Assembly (NCBI RefSeq): GCF_001649575.2
Contig: NC_051449.1
Coordinates: forward strand, 10,521,236-10,585,235
Length of the DNA: 64,000 bases
Direction of reading: 5' to 3'
Source of the DNA: Kryptolebias marmoratus
Lineage: Eukaryota; Chordata; Actinopteri; Cyprinodontiformes; Rivulidae
Shown here piece after piece: positions 37,901 through 52,049 of this stretch. Under the pieces are notes generated by a model, which had not been told where the DNA came from, did not search any database, and was given only the letters and a program-made list of their open reading frames with translations. Within the stretch, counting starts at the first letter, position 1. Every line of letters begins with the position of its first letter. A program made the translations under genes and the position numbers.

Positions 37901-40900
37901 ACGATAAGTGTTCATAACTTTTACACAGCGGTCCACTCTAAAAGATCTAAACTTTCCCTTTAACAGACAGTACAGTAAAACAGTCATTTAAGTTTGTCGT
38001 CTAGATGCTTTTCAACATCACAGCTTGTGTGCATTTTATTAGGTGACAGACTCTCTTGATAAAAAAAAAACATCCTACTTAGTGGTTATGGATTGAATTA
38101 ATGCTGACAAAATGCCACATTAACAAATGCACTTAATTACCAATGCACACCAAGTTCTGTGCATTAGAGTCTCGCTTCAAAGGTTTGCTTTCATCTTCCT
38201 TTCAGTCACATGCCTCATATTGGCCACATTTAAATAGGGATTCTCATTCCGTACGAACAGTTTTGAAAGAACTTTCCCATTATATGTTACTTTGTGAATC
38301 GCAGACCATTTTATTCTTAAACTGTTTGATCAGATCACTATGCCCACTGACTCTCATTTGTTTTGACATTTTCCCTTGTACTGTGCAGAGAGTGTTGCCA
38401 TAATGTGTTGCCATGTGGGACGAGTCACGGAGCCAGAGGCTACTAGTCGAGCCAAAGTCAGAGCCGCGTCCGCCCTTCACATGCACCCCCCATAAACACA
38501 CATCAGGAAGCCTACAGTACATTTTCAGCTGCTGACTTTCATTGCAAATGAGTGTTCTGTCGACGTTTGAAGACCAGGAATGCTGCTCTCACAAAAGGGA
38601 GTTTGCATCATGTGTTTTACAGACTTATTAAAAGTAATGAAAGCTGTTATCTATGTTCATTTCACTCCCTCGCTGTTTTTGCCTAAGAAGCAGGTTTTAA
38701 CCCATAAATTTGAGTCTATATACAGTAGCTAACGCCTATGGAGCATGAAGAGAAGGCTTTCCTCCTACAGCGGCCAGCATTTGGCAGGCTCACTAATGGG
38801 ATATGGTCCACAGCTCCACCTGTTCCAATGAATTTCTCTCCATGGATTAGCTAGACTGAGTCACGTGAGCGGGTGCAGAAGGGAAGTAATGTGGAGGTGG
38901 AGGTCTGCGAGACAGAAATGATCATCCCTGATTTTAGGGATATTATCCTGTCAGCCATTTAAAAAAAATCAAACACATTCCTGAGGATGGGGAGGTGGGC
39001 TGGAGGTGGTGGCAGTTAGGAGCTGAATGTTATCAAAGGGGGGGGGGGTTCAGAGAGGGGAGCCAAGCAAAATAGGCCTGACAGCCCAACTTGTCGTGCT
39101 TTTCCAGAGGATGTGGCTGTGTCAAATACGATTATTTCTTTTTTATTGCAACAGAGTGACAGTGTAGAAAATTCCTCTGGCGATTCTATTCCAGATGCAT
39201 ATCCCTGCACATTAAGCAAACAATATTACGCACAAACAGCGTTTGACAGGTTATTATTTTAGGCATGAAGCTGGGACGTAAAGTTGCACGCATACAAAGG
39301 CAGGTCAGGCCTGTAGTTCATCTTTTTTTTCTACAACTGACTTCATCTAAAGCCCACATTTTTATTTATTTATTTATTTTTATTTCAAGCCTCGTCCTTT
39401 CAGAAGCACTGTGAATACACTGCGGTAAACATGGTTGACTGCAGTTCATCTTGATAATTGTCATACGCTAAGCGGAGCCTGGACTGCAACGCCTCGCAGT
39501 TTAGTTTAATCTACATTCACACCATCTATGAGCAGTAAATCTTGCAAAGAGAAAATGAGTTCCATTGAGCAGTCATATTGCATATGGTGGCAAAGAGGAT
39601 ATGATGTATTGTAGAAAGAGAGATCATTAAAAAGTGTGCAAATATTACACAAAGCTCTCAATTTACTCTTCTCATTGTTTAAGGTCTTCTAATCTCTCAA
39701 TAATACAGCACTTGTGTGTGGTTTTGTTTCATGCATGTGTCTTATCCCTGGGTGCTTGTTTGCTAGCAGAGTTCTTAAGTTGCAGAACAGTGTGACAGGT
39801 GGCCCTGCCGGCCCCTCGTGTGCGCTCACAACAAGTTCTCTCCTGGGTGGAAACCTGTCACATCTACTTACACCCCTACCTCACCACCCCATTTCTTTAA
39901 ACACAATGTCCTTCCACATTTTTTTTTCTCCCCCTAAAAACAGACCACTTTAACAATTTCACCACTTCAGATTCGCTCAGCCTCCCACGTTTCTCAGCAG
40001 TCTGAAGGCGCACACACCACGGCCCACTGTGCACACAAATATTCTTAGCACAAAATAAAATAAAATTAAAAAAAACTGGAAATAATACCATGTGAGGTTC
40101 ACTGGGAACCGTGCTCTGTGAGAGTATTAGAATTGGGAGAAAAATAAGTTTCTGTCTCTTTTGACTTTCAATTTTGACACACTGACTGAGTAGCCCACGA
40201 TGTATGTGGGGAACAAAAACTGCCAATAGTGCGCGGACGACTATATTGGATAAAAACCTTTTGTTTTAGCCTTGGCTGTGAGAGCTGCCTGAGCAAAGAG
40301 AAAGTTCTCTGTGCTTTTAACTTGCCAGCTGAAAATTTGTGGGAAGAAAATGTCATTTTTGTTCTGCATCAACTTTGCGTCGCCATGGGGAAATGTTCTT
40401 TCCTGCATTCTCCAAAACACTCGCTGTGGGCTCGCAATTATGCATTCCGAACTCAGGCATAAAGATTTTTTTTTCTTTTTATAGATATCTGAGTTTCCAC
40501 AGTCACATATTTTATAAGATTAAACACAAAAAAATGGGTTTTTTTGTTGCTTTTTTTAACACTGTTATCTTGGCACATGAGATCCAGATTATGTGCCAAG
40601 AAAAGGTAATTACAACAGATCTTACCTGAAAGACATGGAACTGGAAATATACTTCAAGATGACATTTCAGTGCAAAGTTGCTATAGTAATCCTGCAGTAC
40701 CAGGGTGCTTTTTTTTACCAAGCCGTCATCCTGTTGATGAAAATACGAATAGCTTCAAAAGGCTAGCACAGAGTTCATGCTGTGTCAGTAAATCCACCCT
40801 TGAGTTAATGCAAAATGCCACCAAGGCTGTCAGTTTTATGACTTTGAAGCTGTGGGTTTGTTGGTGGTCGGGGTCCATTTCAAAGCACACTGGCACCATC

Positions 40901-43189
40901 CTGAGGCAGGACTCAGCAGTTGCACCAGGCTCAAAGGAAGGCTTCACCTCACATCCAAAAATGTAAAAATAATTAAAACATTTTTTAAAGGGCCACTATT
41001 TTTTATACTAATTGAATATAATGCATACAATTATTATGAAACATGCATAGTCCTTTGGTACATCACTTAAGAAGACAGCAAATGTTTTAAAGCACATCTT
41101 AATTAAACACTAGAGGAAAGAAAGGGTTTATGTTTTCTCCTCTATGATTGAATTTGCTGCTCACTACAAATAGGCTGGGCTTACAAATATAAAGTCTGCA
41201 CAAAGTCGGATACGGATTTGTGAAAACAAAAAGACTAAAGTTGGGAAGGTGGAAAAAGACTTGATGCTTTTTGGTCGTTCAGCAGTTATCTTACTTTACA
41301 CATGTTCAGTTTGTTGAAGGCTTTTCTCTTCTAAAGCAAACTGAAATAAATGTAAGGATCAAGTTTATTTTCTCAAACTTTTAAGGAAACCACTTTTAAG
41401 TGCCACAGAATCCTCATGTTTGATTGAATGTTCTGAGTGGAACAGTCTTTGCAGATAAAATTGGTGGGATGACCCTTTAAAAAACCTAATTTTGTTACAG
41501 TTAACCTGGCAATGCTATTCCATATTTAACTGTTTCATCATTAGGTGGCTTTTGGCATTGAGTGCTGACCCAAAGGCTATTTGTTATTTTGTTGTTGTTG
41601 TTGTTTGGTTTTAAGTGATTTCTTTGACCACCAGGCGGCTCTTTTTTGCATCAAGGCATAGATAAATTAAATGAGCATTTTATTTTTGTTTGTTGTTTTT
41701 CTGTAGGCAGTTTTTTAAAAAAAAATAGTATTTAAGCTGTAAGTACAATAAAAAAACATGTAAGTTTAGTTCTAATGTCAAAGAAACAATGCTATTTTTA
41801 CTTGAGGCCAATTTATAATTAAAAGCACAATTAAAAAATAATAATCTAAGAGTCATTTACCAGGTGATATTTTGTTTGTTTTGGAAAAAAATATAATACA
41901 TTCATTCAGGGTTTAAAAAGATTTTGTAATCTGGTAAAAAAAAAAAAAAAAAACAGGACAACAAATTTCTACTGAAAGCAACAAACAGTTCTTTACTGAA
42001 GGCATTATCTTTTTTATAAATTCTGTCTTCATTTCTGAGTATTTTTATTTTTATTTAACAGAAATAGTTTAAAACCTTCCTTAGTTTTTAGTTGCTACTT
42101 TAACTCCTCCTACATCAGCTCTAAATGCTATAGAGTACAACAATATTGTGATGTATAGCACTGATGTTCTCTAGTATAAATACGGTTGATAAATGGTCAT
42201 TTGGGACCTAAAATGTTGATTTGTTTGCTGATTTATTATCAACATAAAATGACTATTAAATTTAAAATGTATTTCCATTCGTTTGCCTGTGATTCATTAG
42301 TTGACCTTGGTTCAACCAGGAGACTCGTGGCATAGATCAAGTCCTATGAAGCAAACTATATAGCTCATGATAATAATGTATTGATTATACAGAAATTGTT
42401 AGTGGAGGTGTGGGAGAATCGCTGACACATCCAGGCTTTTCGCTCTGAGCTCGCTTAAATCTCTCCAGTGGCAGACTGTGAACTCAAGCAGAAAGCGATG
42501 GATGAACATCTTGGAGAAGAGTTGATTTATGATCAAAAATTCAGTTTGAATGCTGTCCACATAAATATTTTCTTTTCTCTCTAAAGCTGATGCTTGCAGA
42601 CTTTCTTGTTGCACTCTGGGAGTTGATGCTGATGTTGTGTAGCATCTGCAGGAGACTCCTGTGGGCTTCAGCCTGACAACCTGCCTCTGTGAAGGCTCCG
42701 TAATGAGATAGACTGCGTTCAGTTTGTCTACATGTGTCAGAATGACAATTACACAAGTGCTTTTGGAGCTTTTGTACTCCGTGGTTGTCTTTTGCCATCG
42801 CTTGACAAGTATTGCAATCAAAGCCCCCCACCCCACCCCCATTTATCCACATCAAGCTTTGATGTCATGACTGACAGTTTTTAGACTGATCGGGTCTCGC
42901 TACGTGTGACAAACAGGTTGCAAACTGATTCAAAATTAAAGCTTTTGATAGCAATGACAGTGATGTTTGATGTTAAATTCATGAAAAGCAAGTCTTAACA
43001 TTAACATTATGAAATTACATGAACTGACCTAACTGCGAGCAAAGTGTCACCCCTGTGACGACCTTAGTTGTTGGCATCAACTCTGTCAGCAACATATTTA
43101 CTCTACTACTGAAATTATAATGAAAATCTCAAAATATAAACACTGGATTTATATAAGTGTTTACTTTTTTTGAAGTCATCAAAAGTCAC
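34996..43189. other. Intergenic, no gene seen
   Basis: Over 8 kb with no supportable exon. The longest frames (36281-36751 +, 156 codons; 42399-42842 -, 147 codons) contain no recognisable domain and no convincing splice context. A 19-base A run lies at 41936-41954 and a G9-10 run near 39041. Several moderately GC-rich patches (38380-38520, 39020-39110) may be regulatory; nothing in the sequence proves it. Confidence 0.5.
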
Positions 43190-43660
43190 CTGAAGTCACC
43201 AGGTTTCATCGAGCTGAAACCTGGTGATAGTAGCTGGGAGTCATTACCAACACCTACTTCAACTGCTTCACATTTCAGGAAATCTTTGCTTGAAACTTTG
43301 GCCTTAACTTTGGAAGTCAGAACTGTCTGTCTGTTAGCAAAATATTTTATGAAACACAGGACGGATTTTAGTGAAACCCTCACAAAGTAATCACTGGTGC
43401 ACATCTGCAATTGATTCACCTAGGGAGTTAACCCAGTTTAAGTTGGTCACCACAGTTTATCTTAGCCAACATAAATTTAGCTCTAACTTCATCAAATTTA
43501 CAGATAATGGACTATTTTTTCTCTGGTAGTAGCTGAGAGTCATCCCCAACAGCTACAACGCTATCATTTTTCATTTTAAGAAGATCTTAGTCCTAAACTC
43601 TGACATGAAAGGCTGCAGGGGATATGCATAACTTCAAGGAATACTAGGCCTAATTTATAT
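43190..43660 (-). repeat. Dispersed repeat family A, inverted copy
   Basis: On the reverse complement there are two monomer remnants with 'GATGACTCTCAGCTACTACC', 'GATTACTTTGTGAGGGTTTC' and 'ATATTTTGCTAACAGACAG' landmarks. A perfect 13-bp inverted repeat (43196-43208 with 43215-43227) sits at its outer edge. Confidence 0.7.
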
Positions 43661-46187
43661 AGATGGCTACTTAGCAGGCAAATGACAGCAGTATTTAGGA
43701 GAACCAGTTGATAGCATCCATTGATTGAATGAATGGATGTCCAGTATTCACTTCCTTTTAACATTAGGTCTCCCTGTAATGAGTGGGAGAAATCTGCAAC
43801 ATTCTTTTTCCTGCTTGTGGTCATCAGCAAGTCACTAACTGAGTCTGTCAGTAATGAGGTGCAGGAACAGCTGGATATCGCACAGATAACTGTGGGAGTT
43901 CTGAACCTAAACATGAAGCCGCGGGCAGTATTGCTGAACAGGAGGTTTAGAAATGCAAGACATAGTTTGTTTTGTTTTTTTAAACGAACAATAGTGTTTT
44001 GTTAGCTCATAGGTTCATGACCTTTTTCAATGCTGCTTCCGGAACTGAAAGAAGAAAACAGTAAACTAAATGCTAAAGGGGCGAAAGGCAGGGAAACTGA
44101 AAATTACTTGAAAATTGCACAACAGACAACATTAAAAAGATTGGACAAACATTAGGACCTATACATATGTGATATTTATATCTATACTTATAGCATCTCA
44201 TGATTAGTTTTAACCAGTACTTCTTAAAAATGATGCCATATGGATACAGTTCCATGGTCTTTTTAGTAAAAACAGCGTTATTTTGAAGCACTAAGGCATT
44301 TTATTATAGCGTGTAATTATTTTTGGTCTAAATTTTTATAATAATATCACATCCAAACCTATTTTTTGGTTAAAATTAAAATTAAAATTTCGAGATACCA
44401 AGTCCATATAGTTTTTTTTTTGTTAATGTTTGCAGAAATTAGCTTTTACAGCATGCCCTACAAACTACACCATGAGTGTTTACTCACACTGTTTGCATAA
44501 CACCGGACAATTTGTTCCGCCCTAATCTGCTCACCTTCTGCTGAAATAAATAAGAGATATGGACGAGCCCGCTCAACGGTGCACGCTCGCCACGAAAACG
44601 AGATATTTACGATGTTTGCTCTTGTTTTGCAGACCGCAAACTGATCTGAGAGATCAGAGGAGCGCGCTTGGTGAGACGGTTATTTCCTGGCCAGGTGGGA
44701 CCACGACAGCAGTCTGGACAGAGACAGGACACGCTGCCCTTCAGTTTGAAAGGGTTCCTCAAAGCAAGTAAAAACAAGCAGTTATTCAAACCTTAGGGGG
44801 ACCCCTTGTGCTTTATTTGTCACAGCTGATAGATTTTCCGACACATGGGTGAAACTCGGTGTGGAAATGTTTGCGTTGCAGAGCTCAGTGGCTTGTTTGC
44901 CATTTTCCAACTGAGTGCTCATGCTGAAAGGGGAGCTAAATCACAGCTGATTGGTTTTACATATCTGGAGCTTTATTTGTCTCTCTACATGTGCTCCCCC
45001 TAACCCCCCCTCAGACTCAAGCATTAGCAGTGGAAAATTATTGTCCGGGTCTATTTGAAGTAAGTAAAATTTCATGGGACAGAAAGTTGACAAGGAGGAA
45101 GAAGATACAATTTAACAGTCATCAGGTGGTGACGACCGGTGCTGAAGATGATAAATCTTGGAAACATGGCGTTATCACGTGGCCCCAAAGTTCTCCAGGA
45201 CTTATAATTTACTAGACAAATATATGAAAGAAAACAATAAAATTGATTCTGTTTTCCTCAAGATCTCTTTAAGTGGCTGTTGTCGGAAGCGGGTTTTGCA
45301 TTTAATCAGTCTGGGACATTTTTCTCTACTTAAAGTATTTCTTCTCCTTGCCTGCCTGGATCAATGTAAAGATTGCAACCTGCAGTTCCCTCCTGTGTGC
45401 ATGACAAAGAACAATTTGTCATTTGCTTTTAATGGTTACAGTTCTGCGATTAGACACTGTGGCCCCAAAGCTATCAATGGCTGCACTTGTAACATGGAAA
45501 CTGGTATGTTTGGGCTTTGTTAATTAGACTGAGCAACATGATGGAGCCTGCTACAGCCAAACAAAACAACGGTAGCATTGTTGGCAAAGATAATAAAGGG
45601 AAGGTTTATCCCAGATCTAATATTGTACAGTTCGCACCTCATCCACAGAGCTAACCATTCATCGAGGCTGATGTGGTGGAACCAGCTCCAGTTTGCAGAC
45701 TTGTTTTTCTTTTTGAAAATATTGTGACACTCAAAGTGTCCAAAAAACACTCTGGTAACATTATAAGTAAGGTGCCTGTGTAGAAATCATGACCCGATTC
45801 CTCTAAATAAATAAATAAATGATGATGATTGTTGCTGAAAGGAAAGAAAGGACCCTGCAAGAAAACGTAGGCTACCTCTCAGTGGTCTTAGTGTCAGTAC
45901 TGACCTACCAAACTTTCACTGAACATAGAATGAATTTAAGATATAAAATAAAGTCAATAGATTCTGTGTGACTGTGCAGTGATTCAGCTGACATTTTAAA
46001 TTAAGAAGTGAAACAGCTGCTACCATAGATGGCATATAAAAAATGGTTGTAGTGATTCCGTATCAGACAAGAAGGCAATGCTTATGAATTTTAAAGGGCA
46101 ATACCACTACCATTGTAGATCTTTTGGCTTCAGTGGGATTCCTCCCAAAAAAGTATCATAAATTCACCCAAAAGGCTAAGGGACCAA
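43661..46187. other. Intergenic, no gene seen
   Basis: No exon proven. The patch 44550-44770 is richer in CpG and has an open + strand frame of 70 codons after a 'TTGTTTTGCAG' acceptor-like string, but the product is not recognisable. Confidence 0.45.
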
Positions 46188-46785
46188 ACTGTGACCCCAA
46201 AGTCTTTGGAAGTCATTAGGTAGATTTACTCTTTATAAACTGACATCATACCATAGTCTCACAACATAGCCAGTTCTTAATCAAATGATCACAAACTTTA
46301 ATATAATGTGAAAAATGTAACTAAGTTTAATGTTTAATTTTAATCTTTCTTTTTCAGAGTGAAGAATGACATTCAATAGAAATGAAAAGGCATTTTGTGT
46401 GTTAGAATATCCTCGGACACAGTCAAAGGAGAGCGTGCTGCATGCGTTTTTGAGGAAATTCAAGAGAAATGCACCCACTGGAAAGCAGATTTGGACGTGA
46501 CACAAAACATTCAAATTCAAGACATGCTGCAGAGTGGTTTTGCAGGCGCTGGTCTACCGACTGGACGTGTGTCGTGTCACAGGAGGTGCACATATTGAAC
46601 ATTTGTGGAGCTTTATAAAATCCATTATAAAATCCACATCCCTCTGGATTTCTTGTTCTGAATTTGATAAATAAATTTGTTATTGTTCAACATGAAGTCT
46701 GTTTAATTGTGTTTGCTTAGAACATGTAGTTACTAGGATATTCACATTTCAAATTATGTCCATTATTTTGGGACACCCTGTTTGT
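46188..46785 (+). mobile_element. Internally deleted IS630/mariner-type transposon
   Basis: From the ATG at 46366 the frame encodes a helix-turn-helix N terminus: 'YPRTQSKESVLHAFLRKFK' followed by 'RNAPTGKQIWT'. One stop (46498-46500) interrupts it. The frame then jumps straight into a transposase C terminus, 'YRLDVCRVTGGAHIEHL', ending near 46605, so the whole catalytic middle is gone. The right end reads 'TTTTGGGACACCCTGTTTG', a typical mariner/IS630 terminus. A decayed matching left end ('GTGACCCCAAAGTCTTTGG') lies near 46188. This looks like a non-autonomous derivative whose ends are older than the deletion. The other open frame here, of 67 codons from 46395, is a shadow. Confidence 0.7.
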
Positions 46786-49530
46786 GTAAAACCTCAAAGA
46801 TACGTATTTATATCAGATTTTAATCTTTCCACCTCCAACCACTCCAAACTGCAGTTCACTAACCAATGAAGGATGAAACTGTGGTTCTATGTAAAAAAAA
46901 AGAAAAGAAATCATGTATTCCTTATGCAATTGGTCAGTTTGTGAATGTTATTCTATTATTAAATCATTTGAAAGTGAATGCATCACTTGCAGTCTTATTG
47001 CATTTTAATAGAGTCATGCTCCATATATCTTTACTGACAAAAATGGGTATCTCTCACTAAGCAATGATCCATAAATGGCAGTCTAAAGCCCAGGATGGGT
47101 GCAGGTGAAAAGAAAAATGAGGTATGGATGCCCTTTGATGCCATTTTTGTAGGTTGATATGATGAAAAAAAACTACATGTGCTTGTTTTCATCTCCATTG
47201 TAAAAAGCACAACTGGATTGTGGACAGATACAGTAAATTTTTACTTCTGCATTTCTAACCCTTCACTGATGCCTTTGGCTCAAGTTAGCCCAAGTAGAAA
47301 ATTGAGTATGCTCTCTGGGTGATTGAATAGGAGTAATGAAGCTTACATGGAATGTGCCCTCTCCCCACAGCAGCAAACAGAGGGATCTTTTCAAGTCAGC
47401 TTTTGTTTGACAGCGCCATAATCTCAAGGTCCTCTGAGGGCCTCTGAGATACAGACAAAAAACAGAGTCAAATAAAACTAAAATATATACTGTTGACTTT
47501 TGTGTGCAATTTACAGCTATAAAATCAAATGTAGGTAGCTGTCTCGCAGAAAAAAAAGGACGATAATTTTCGTACACTAAGAGTATAAAGTTTGTCATTT
47601 GTGTTTAAATGATAACTTCCAAGCAAAAGCAGAGACAGGCCTGACTGGATGATTTACTGTAGCAATAATACAGAGCGGGATGTAGCTAAAAAAATTCACA
47701 GTCAAGGCAAAATCTTAATATTCAGTGCAAATAATCTGAATATATTTTATTCTAAAGACATAAGTTATTGTTTAAAACAATAAAACGAGACGAAAGTCAA
47801 GTTTTATACCTGAACTGGTTTATGACATTTCTTCAGAAATTTTATTTGGGAGATAAATGTGTGATATTATGGCTCCATTAAAGTGTCTGTTTTGACTGAT
47901 AAATATTCCACATATTCTGTTGGATCCACATGGATGATTAACAGAGTCACTGATGTGGTTGTCAAAATCCAGTCCATGGCATTCAGAAAACAACAACAAA
48001 AGTAAATAATTACTTTTAAAGATTCTCTTTTGTGACTTTTTCTGTAGGAACTGACACACATTAGATTAAAGCTTGAAGCAATCTAGAAAGCAGCTGTCAT
48101 TTGGGCTTTTATGTATTAAGAAGAAATTATGTAAGACGTTATGTAATTGTGTTTCATCATCTTTTTTAGGCTTTTATGCATGCTGACATGTATGAATGAT
48201 CCATTTAGCTCAGTAGTTTTTCTTCACGTCTTGGAAAAGGACAGTCCGTGCCTCCACCAACACAGATACAGCTCAAAATGTCACGGGTCTTTGATTAAAG
48301 CTTTACAGTGATCGTTTTAACTTGAGACAGTGAAGGAAGCACCGACATATTAATGACTCCGTTCCCCTGTGCTGCTTTTGTGCATCTTCTGTAACCACCA
48401 AGCTGCAGAAATGGAACACATCCTTCATTAATAAACTTGCTTTTCTTACTCCTTCGTGTGAAAATGTCTGCTGTGAAATAGGCCTGTAATGCTGCCCCTA
48501 TTTTTTTTTTAAATAATCTATGAACAAGAAGGAAAAATAGATCTAAAAACAAGGTTTCCCAGCTCTGATGCAAAATAACCAGAGTAACCCACATAACAGG
48601 CCTAAAGGAGGACACATCTGAATGAAAGATTTAATCTTTTTTAGACAATGAGTAACACACTTGTATCAACTTTAACAGAAACCCAACACGTACACTTACA
48701 ATATATATATTTAAATATTGATTAACATCAAGATGATTTAGTAACTTGTGATAAAAGCTGAAGGTTTGTCCTCTTAAAAGATTTTAAGTGCATAGTTTCA
48801 GTTTTTTTCAGAGGGTGAGAATTATATGGTTATAGATCAATACCACACAGAAACTTAAGAATTTAAGAGGTTGTTAACAAAAGGCTCAAGAAATATTTGA
48901 GTTCATTTATTTATTGACAAACAGATACCCGCAGTGGATGCCCCGTTGCTGTTTGATTATTCCTCTTTTTATTGTTCAGTAGGAAACAAACAAACAGTAT
49001 AATGTTAATATTAACAATACTCACATTAATCCAAGCGAACCCACGCTGAATGAACGGATGTACTTGAGCCATCCTTTTTGTCTGCGAGTATAATTACCAA
49101 TTCTGACCCTCGCCTTTTTTTTCTGCCTGTCAAGGGTTAAATGAGCTTTCAAGCACATTGTTCCAGTTTGTCTCATTTATCTTCAACAAGAGATAAACCT
49201 TTTCACCAGTCCTATCGTTCAAGAGGCCACCACTAATTTGGCTGCTTGTCAAGCTTATAGATTATATAACAGCATTGGGATCCTCCGTGTAGGAAACTTG
49301 GCACGGCGCAGGGATAACAAAGGCAGAAACTTGTGTCTCACAAAGCACTGCTGGTTTAATCTACAAGGAAAGAGACAGTCGGCCTTTGACGCGTCCCCGT
49401 GGTTACAGTCGGTGGCAAACATATGGGGCTGTCTTTAATTTCATAAAGTATTTATACGGATTACTACTGCATGTTCGCCTTGGTCATTTATTTTGATTCA
49501 TTTCATGAGATTGTGTTTTTGTTTTGCGTG

Positions 49531-49532
<2 letters not shown>
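46786..49532. other. Intergenic, no gene seen
   Basis: No exon supported. Composition is uniformly AT-rich; short ATATATAT tract near 48701. Confidence 0.55.

Positions 49533-49568
<36 letters not shown>
49533..49568. repeat. (TG)18 microsatellite
   Basis: Eighteen uninterrupted TG units, the most regular dinucleotide repeat in the window. It is expected to be length-polymorphic. It gives a Thr-His repeat frame on the - strand, which is not a gene. Confidence 0.97.
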
Positions 49569-49569
<1 letters not shown>

Positions 49570-52049
49570 TTGGCTGATATAAAGGACAAAGCAGTGCAGC
49601 AAAAGCGAACACACCTGTGACCGCGGCGGGAAACAAGATTAGACGTACATTTTCCCCAATTACAGCTAAGCATATTTAGGTTTAATGTGGTTACAAAACG
49701 ATCTATGATCACCGCAGAGTGGCTGATCGTGACAATAATGAGTATCTGTCACATGCAAAAAGACTGAAATGCGGAAATAATAATTACTGATGTAGAGAAG
49801 AGTTTGATGCCATTCTCATTGCTGTTCTTAGAAATGACTAAATGCATTAAATATTGTTGATTTGTACCATTTACCATTATTTTTCAGTAATACTGTTAGA
49901 GCAGGAACTATTTTTAGTGGTTAAATTTCCTTTCTACTTGAATAAATTCCCAACTCACACCTACCTTTCTTTTCTCACTCACACCTTGTGAATGTGCCGC
50001 TTGGTAACTGGAAGTCTAAAAGTGTAAGCAGCCTCTTTTTTAAAAACAAAAAAGCAAACATATTTTAAAGTTTCACTTAAAACCAAAGTTTGCCATCCAG
50101 GGAGCAGATCGCTAATAAAACAGAACACATACTGTATCAACAAACATTTATCGTCTCAACTGTAATTTAAACAGATGCAAATCTGATGAAATAAGGCAAG
50201 GTTTTAATTAGTAAAAGAAAGGACTCCTCTGATGTGTCTGACGCCTAAAGGAACAACTGAAAAAGGATCCAGGAAAAAAAAAATCCTCATGATACTGAAA
50301 AAAAAAGGCTTTAAACGATTTATGTAGCTCATCAATATTCAAGTGTGTATGATGTGCAAATTTACATTTCGATGCATAATGAGCCAGCCTAGTGGCCATA
50401 TTTACTATTGTAAACAAAACTGAGCACGGGCATAATAGTCAGGCAAGGAGTGAGATTTTGCTTTGATTAATTAAGAAAATTAGAACAACTTTTAAACAAA
50501 TCTCGTGGACTTTTAAAGACAAGCAAAAGGAAACTTGTCGGCGTGAATAAAGGAGGATTATGAGTGTATTTTAATAATATTCCAGTTGTTAAAAGAGTTC
50601 ATGGGATGTATTGTTTTGGCTAAAACAAACTTTAATTAAATTAAGTGAATTCAAACCAGAAAACAACTTTTTAAGGTCAAACTGGGAATTATGATCATTT
50701 TGATTGAGTGAGATAACATATAAATGAGCCTTTAAATGTATTTTTTTTTTCTATGCAAAAAACTATTTGGGCATCAGTTTTCAAAATAATAACATTTTCA
50801 AGTCATTTTAAATCTGATTTACCCATGAAGTATTAAAGGAGCCATAATTAAATTTAAATGGGTTCTAAATGCCCAAACAAAGATGTGTGTGCCCTGAATT
50901 TAATGGATTTACGTTATTTTAAAACAAGAACATTTTGAAACAAAGTTCTTCTTTGGAATTTGTGTAAACATGAAAGTAAACTCTACATTTTATGATTATA
51001 TCTTCAAGTACCTCTGATCCATGTGTTTACTCAGTTTCACCTTCACTTTCCTCTTGACCTTTTGCTTGGCTGATGGGGACAAGAAATCCTTTTGTTTTCA
51101 CTCAGTATGAAGGAACGTTCTGTCAAATATTAACGCACGACACATGTGGACACATTAAAAACCTCGGCAGTGTCCTTTCGGAGCAAGGTTACTCCCATGT
51201 TCACTAAACGCATCATTAATTTAGGTCACACGATTTTCATAGGTAATTGATTTAGTGGTCGTACTGTAAATCATTGTTCATTCAAACTTTACTCAGTCCT
51301 TTCAACCTCTAACATAAAATAACACCAAAATTATTCTGAAAATGTTTTGGAAGAATTTTAAAACTTACATTTGACTCTTTTTTTATGTGATACCTCTAGT
51401 ATTCATTTATCTCACATGCACACAAGTATTTAGGAATCAAGTTATTGAATTTTTACATCAGTTTAATCAGTAACTAGAATTCTGTTGATTCTAAATCCAT
51501 AAAAACCTCTGAGACAAATGGAGCTGTGTTTATTGTTTCATATACTTTTAGAGTTTAGTTAAATGTTCCCTTTTGAAAATCCAGGTTGTTTTAAAGCAGA
51601 CAGACTTTCCCAAATGCCGCCTTTTCAAAGGTTTTTAGACATGTTTCCTGGGTAAAAGGTAGTCTACGTAAATTTCTAGAGGGGTATCAGAAATAATTTA
51701 CCAAAAAAAACAAAACAACTAACCCTTAGTAATGAGGAAACAATTCAGAATTTGGATCTAAATAAAAATGGAAATTTTCAAGTTTTGTTTTTCCCGTTTT
51801 TGCCTCTTGTCTTTTGCTTGACCGACCTTTTTAAGCTTTTCCTCCGCAGGTCTGTTACACATCCACTAAACCTCATACCTTGGCTGTCTTAATTGATAAC
51901 ACTTTATTAAGGTTAATCTAAAAAAACCTTCTGGTTGCACAGTGACAGAGGCCTGCTTCTTTTCACAGTGTTAACAGTTAAAGACACTCAACAAAGCTCC
52001 ATTCATTTTGGTATTGGTTGCATTGATTATTAGATAAATGTATTTGGCT
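49569..52049. other. Intergenic, no gene seen
   Basis: No exon supported; AT-rich throughout with frequent short A and T runs. Confidence 0.55.

Noticed and set aside
42399..42855. Two overlapping - strand frames of 147 and 104 codons
   Set aside because: Both frames are open at once, which argues for chance stop scarcity rather than selection on either; product unrecognised.
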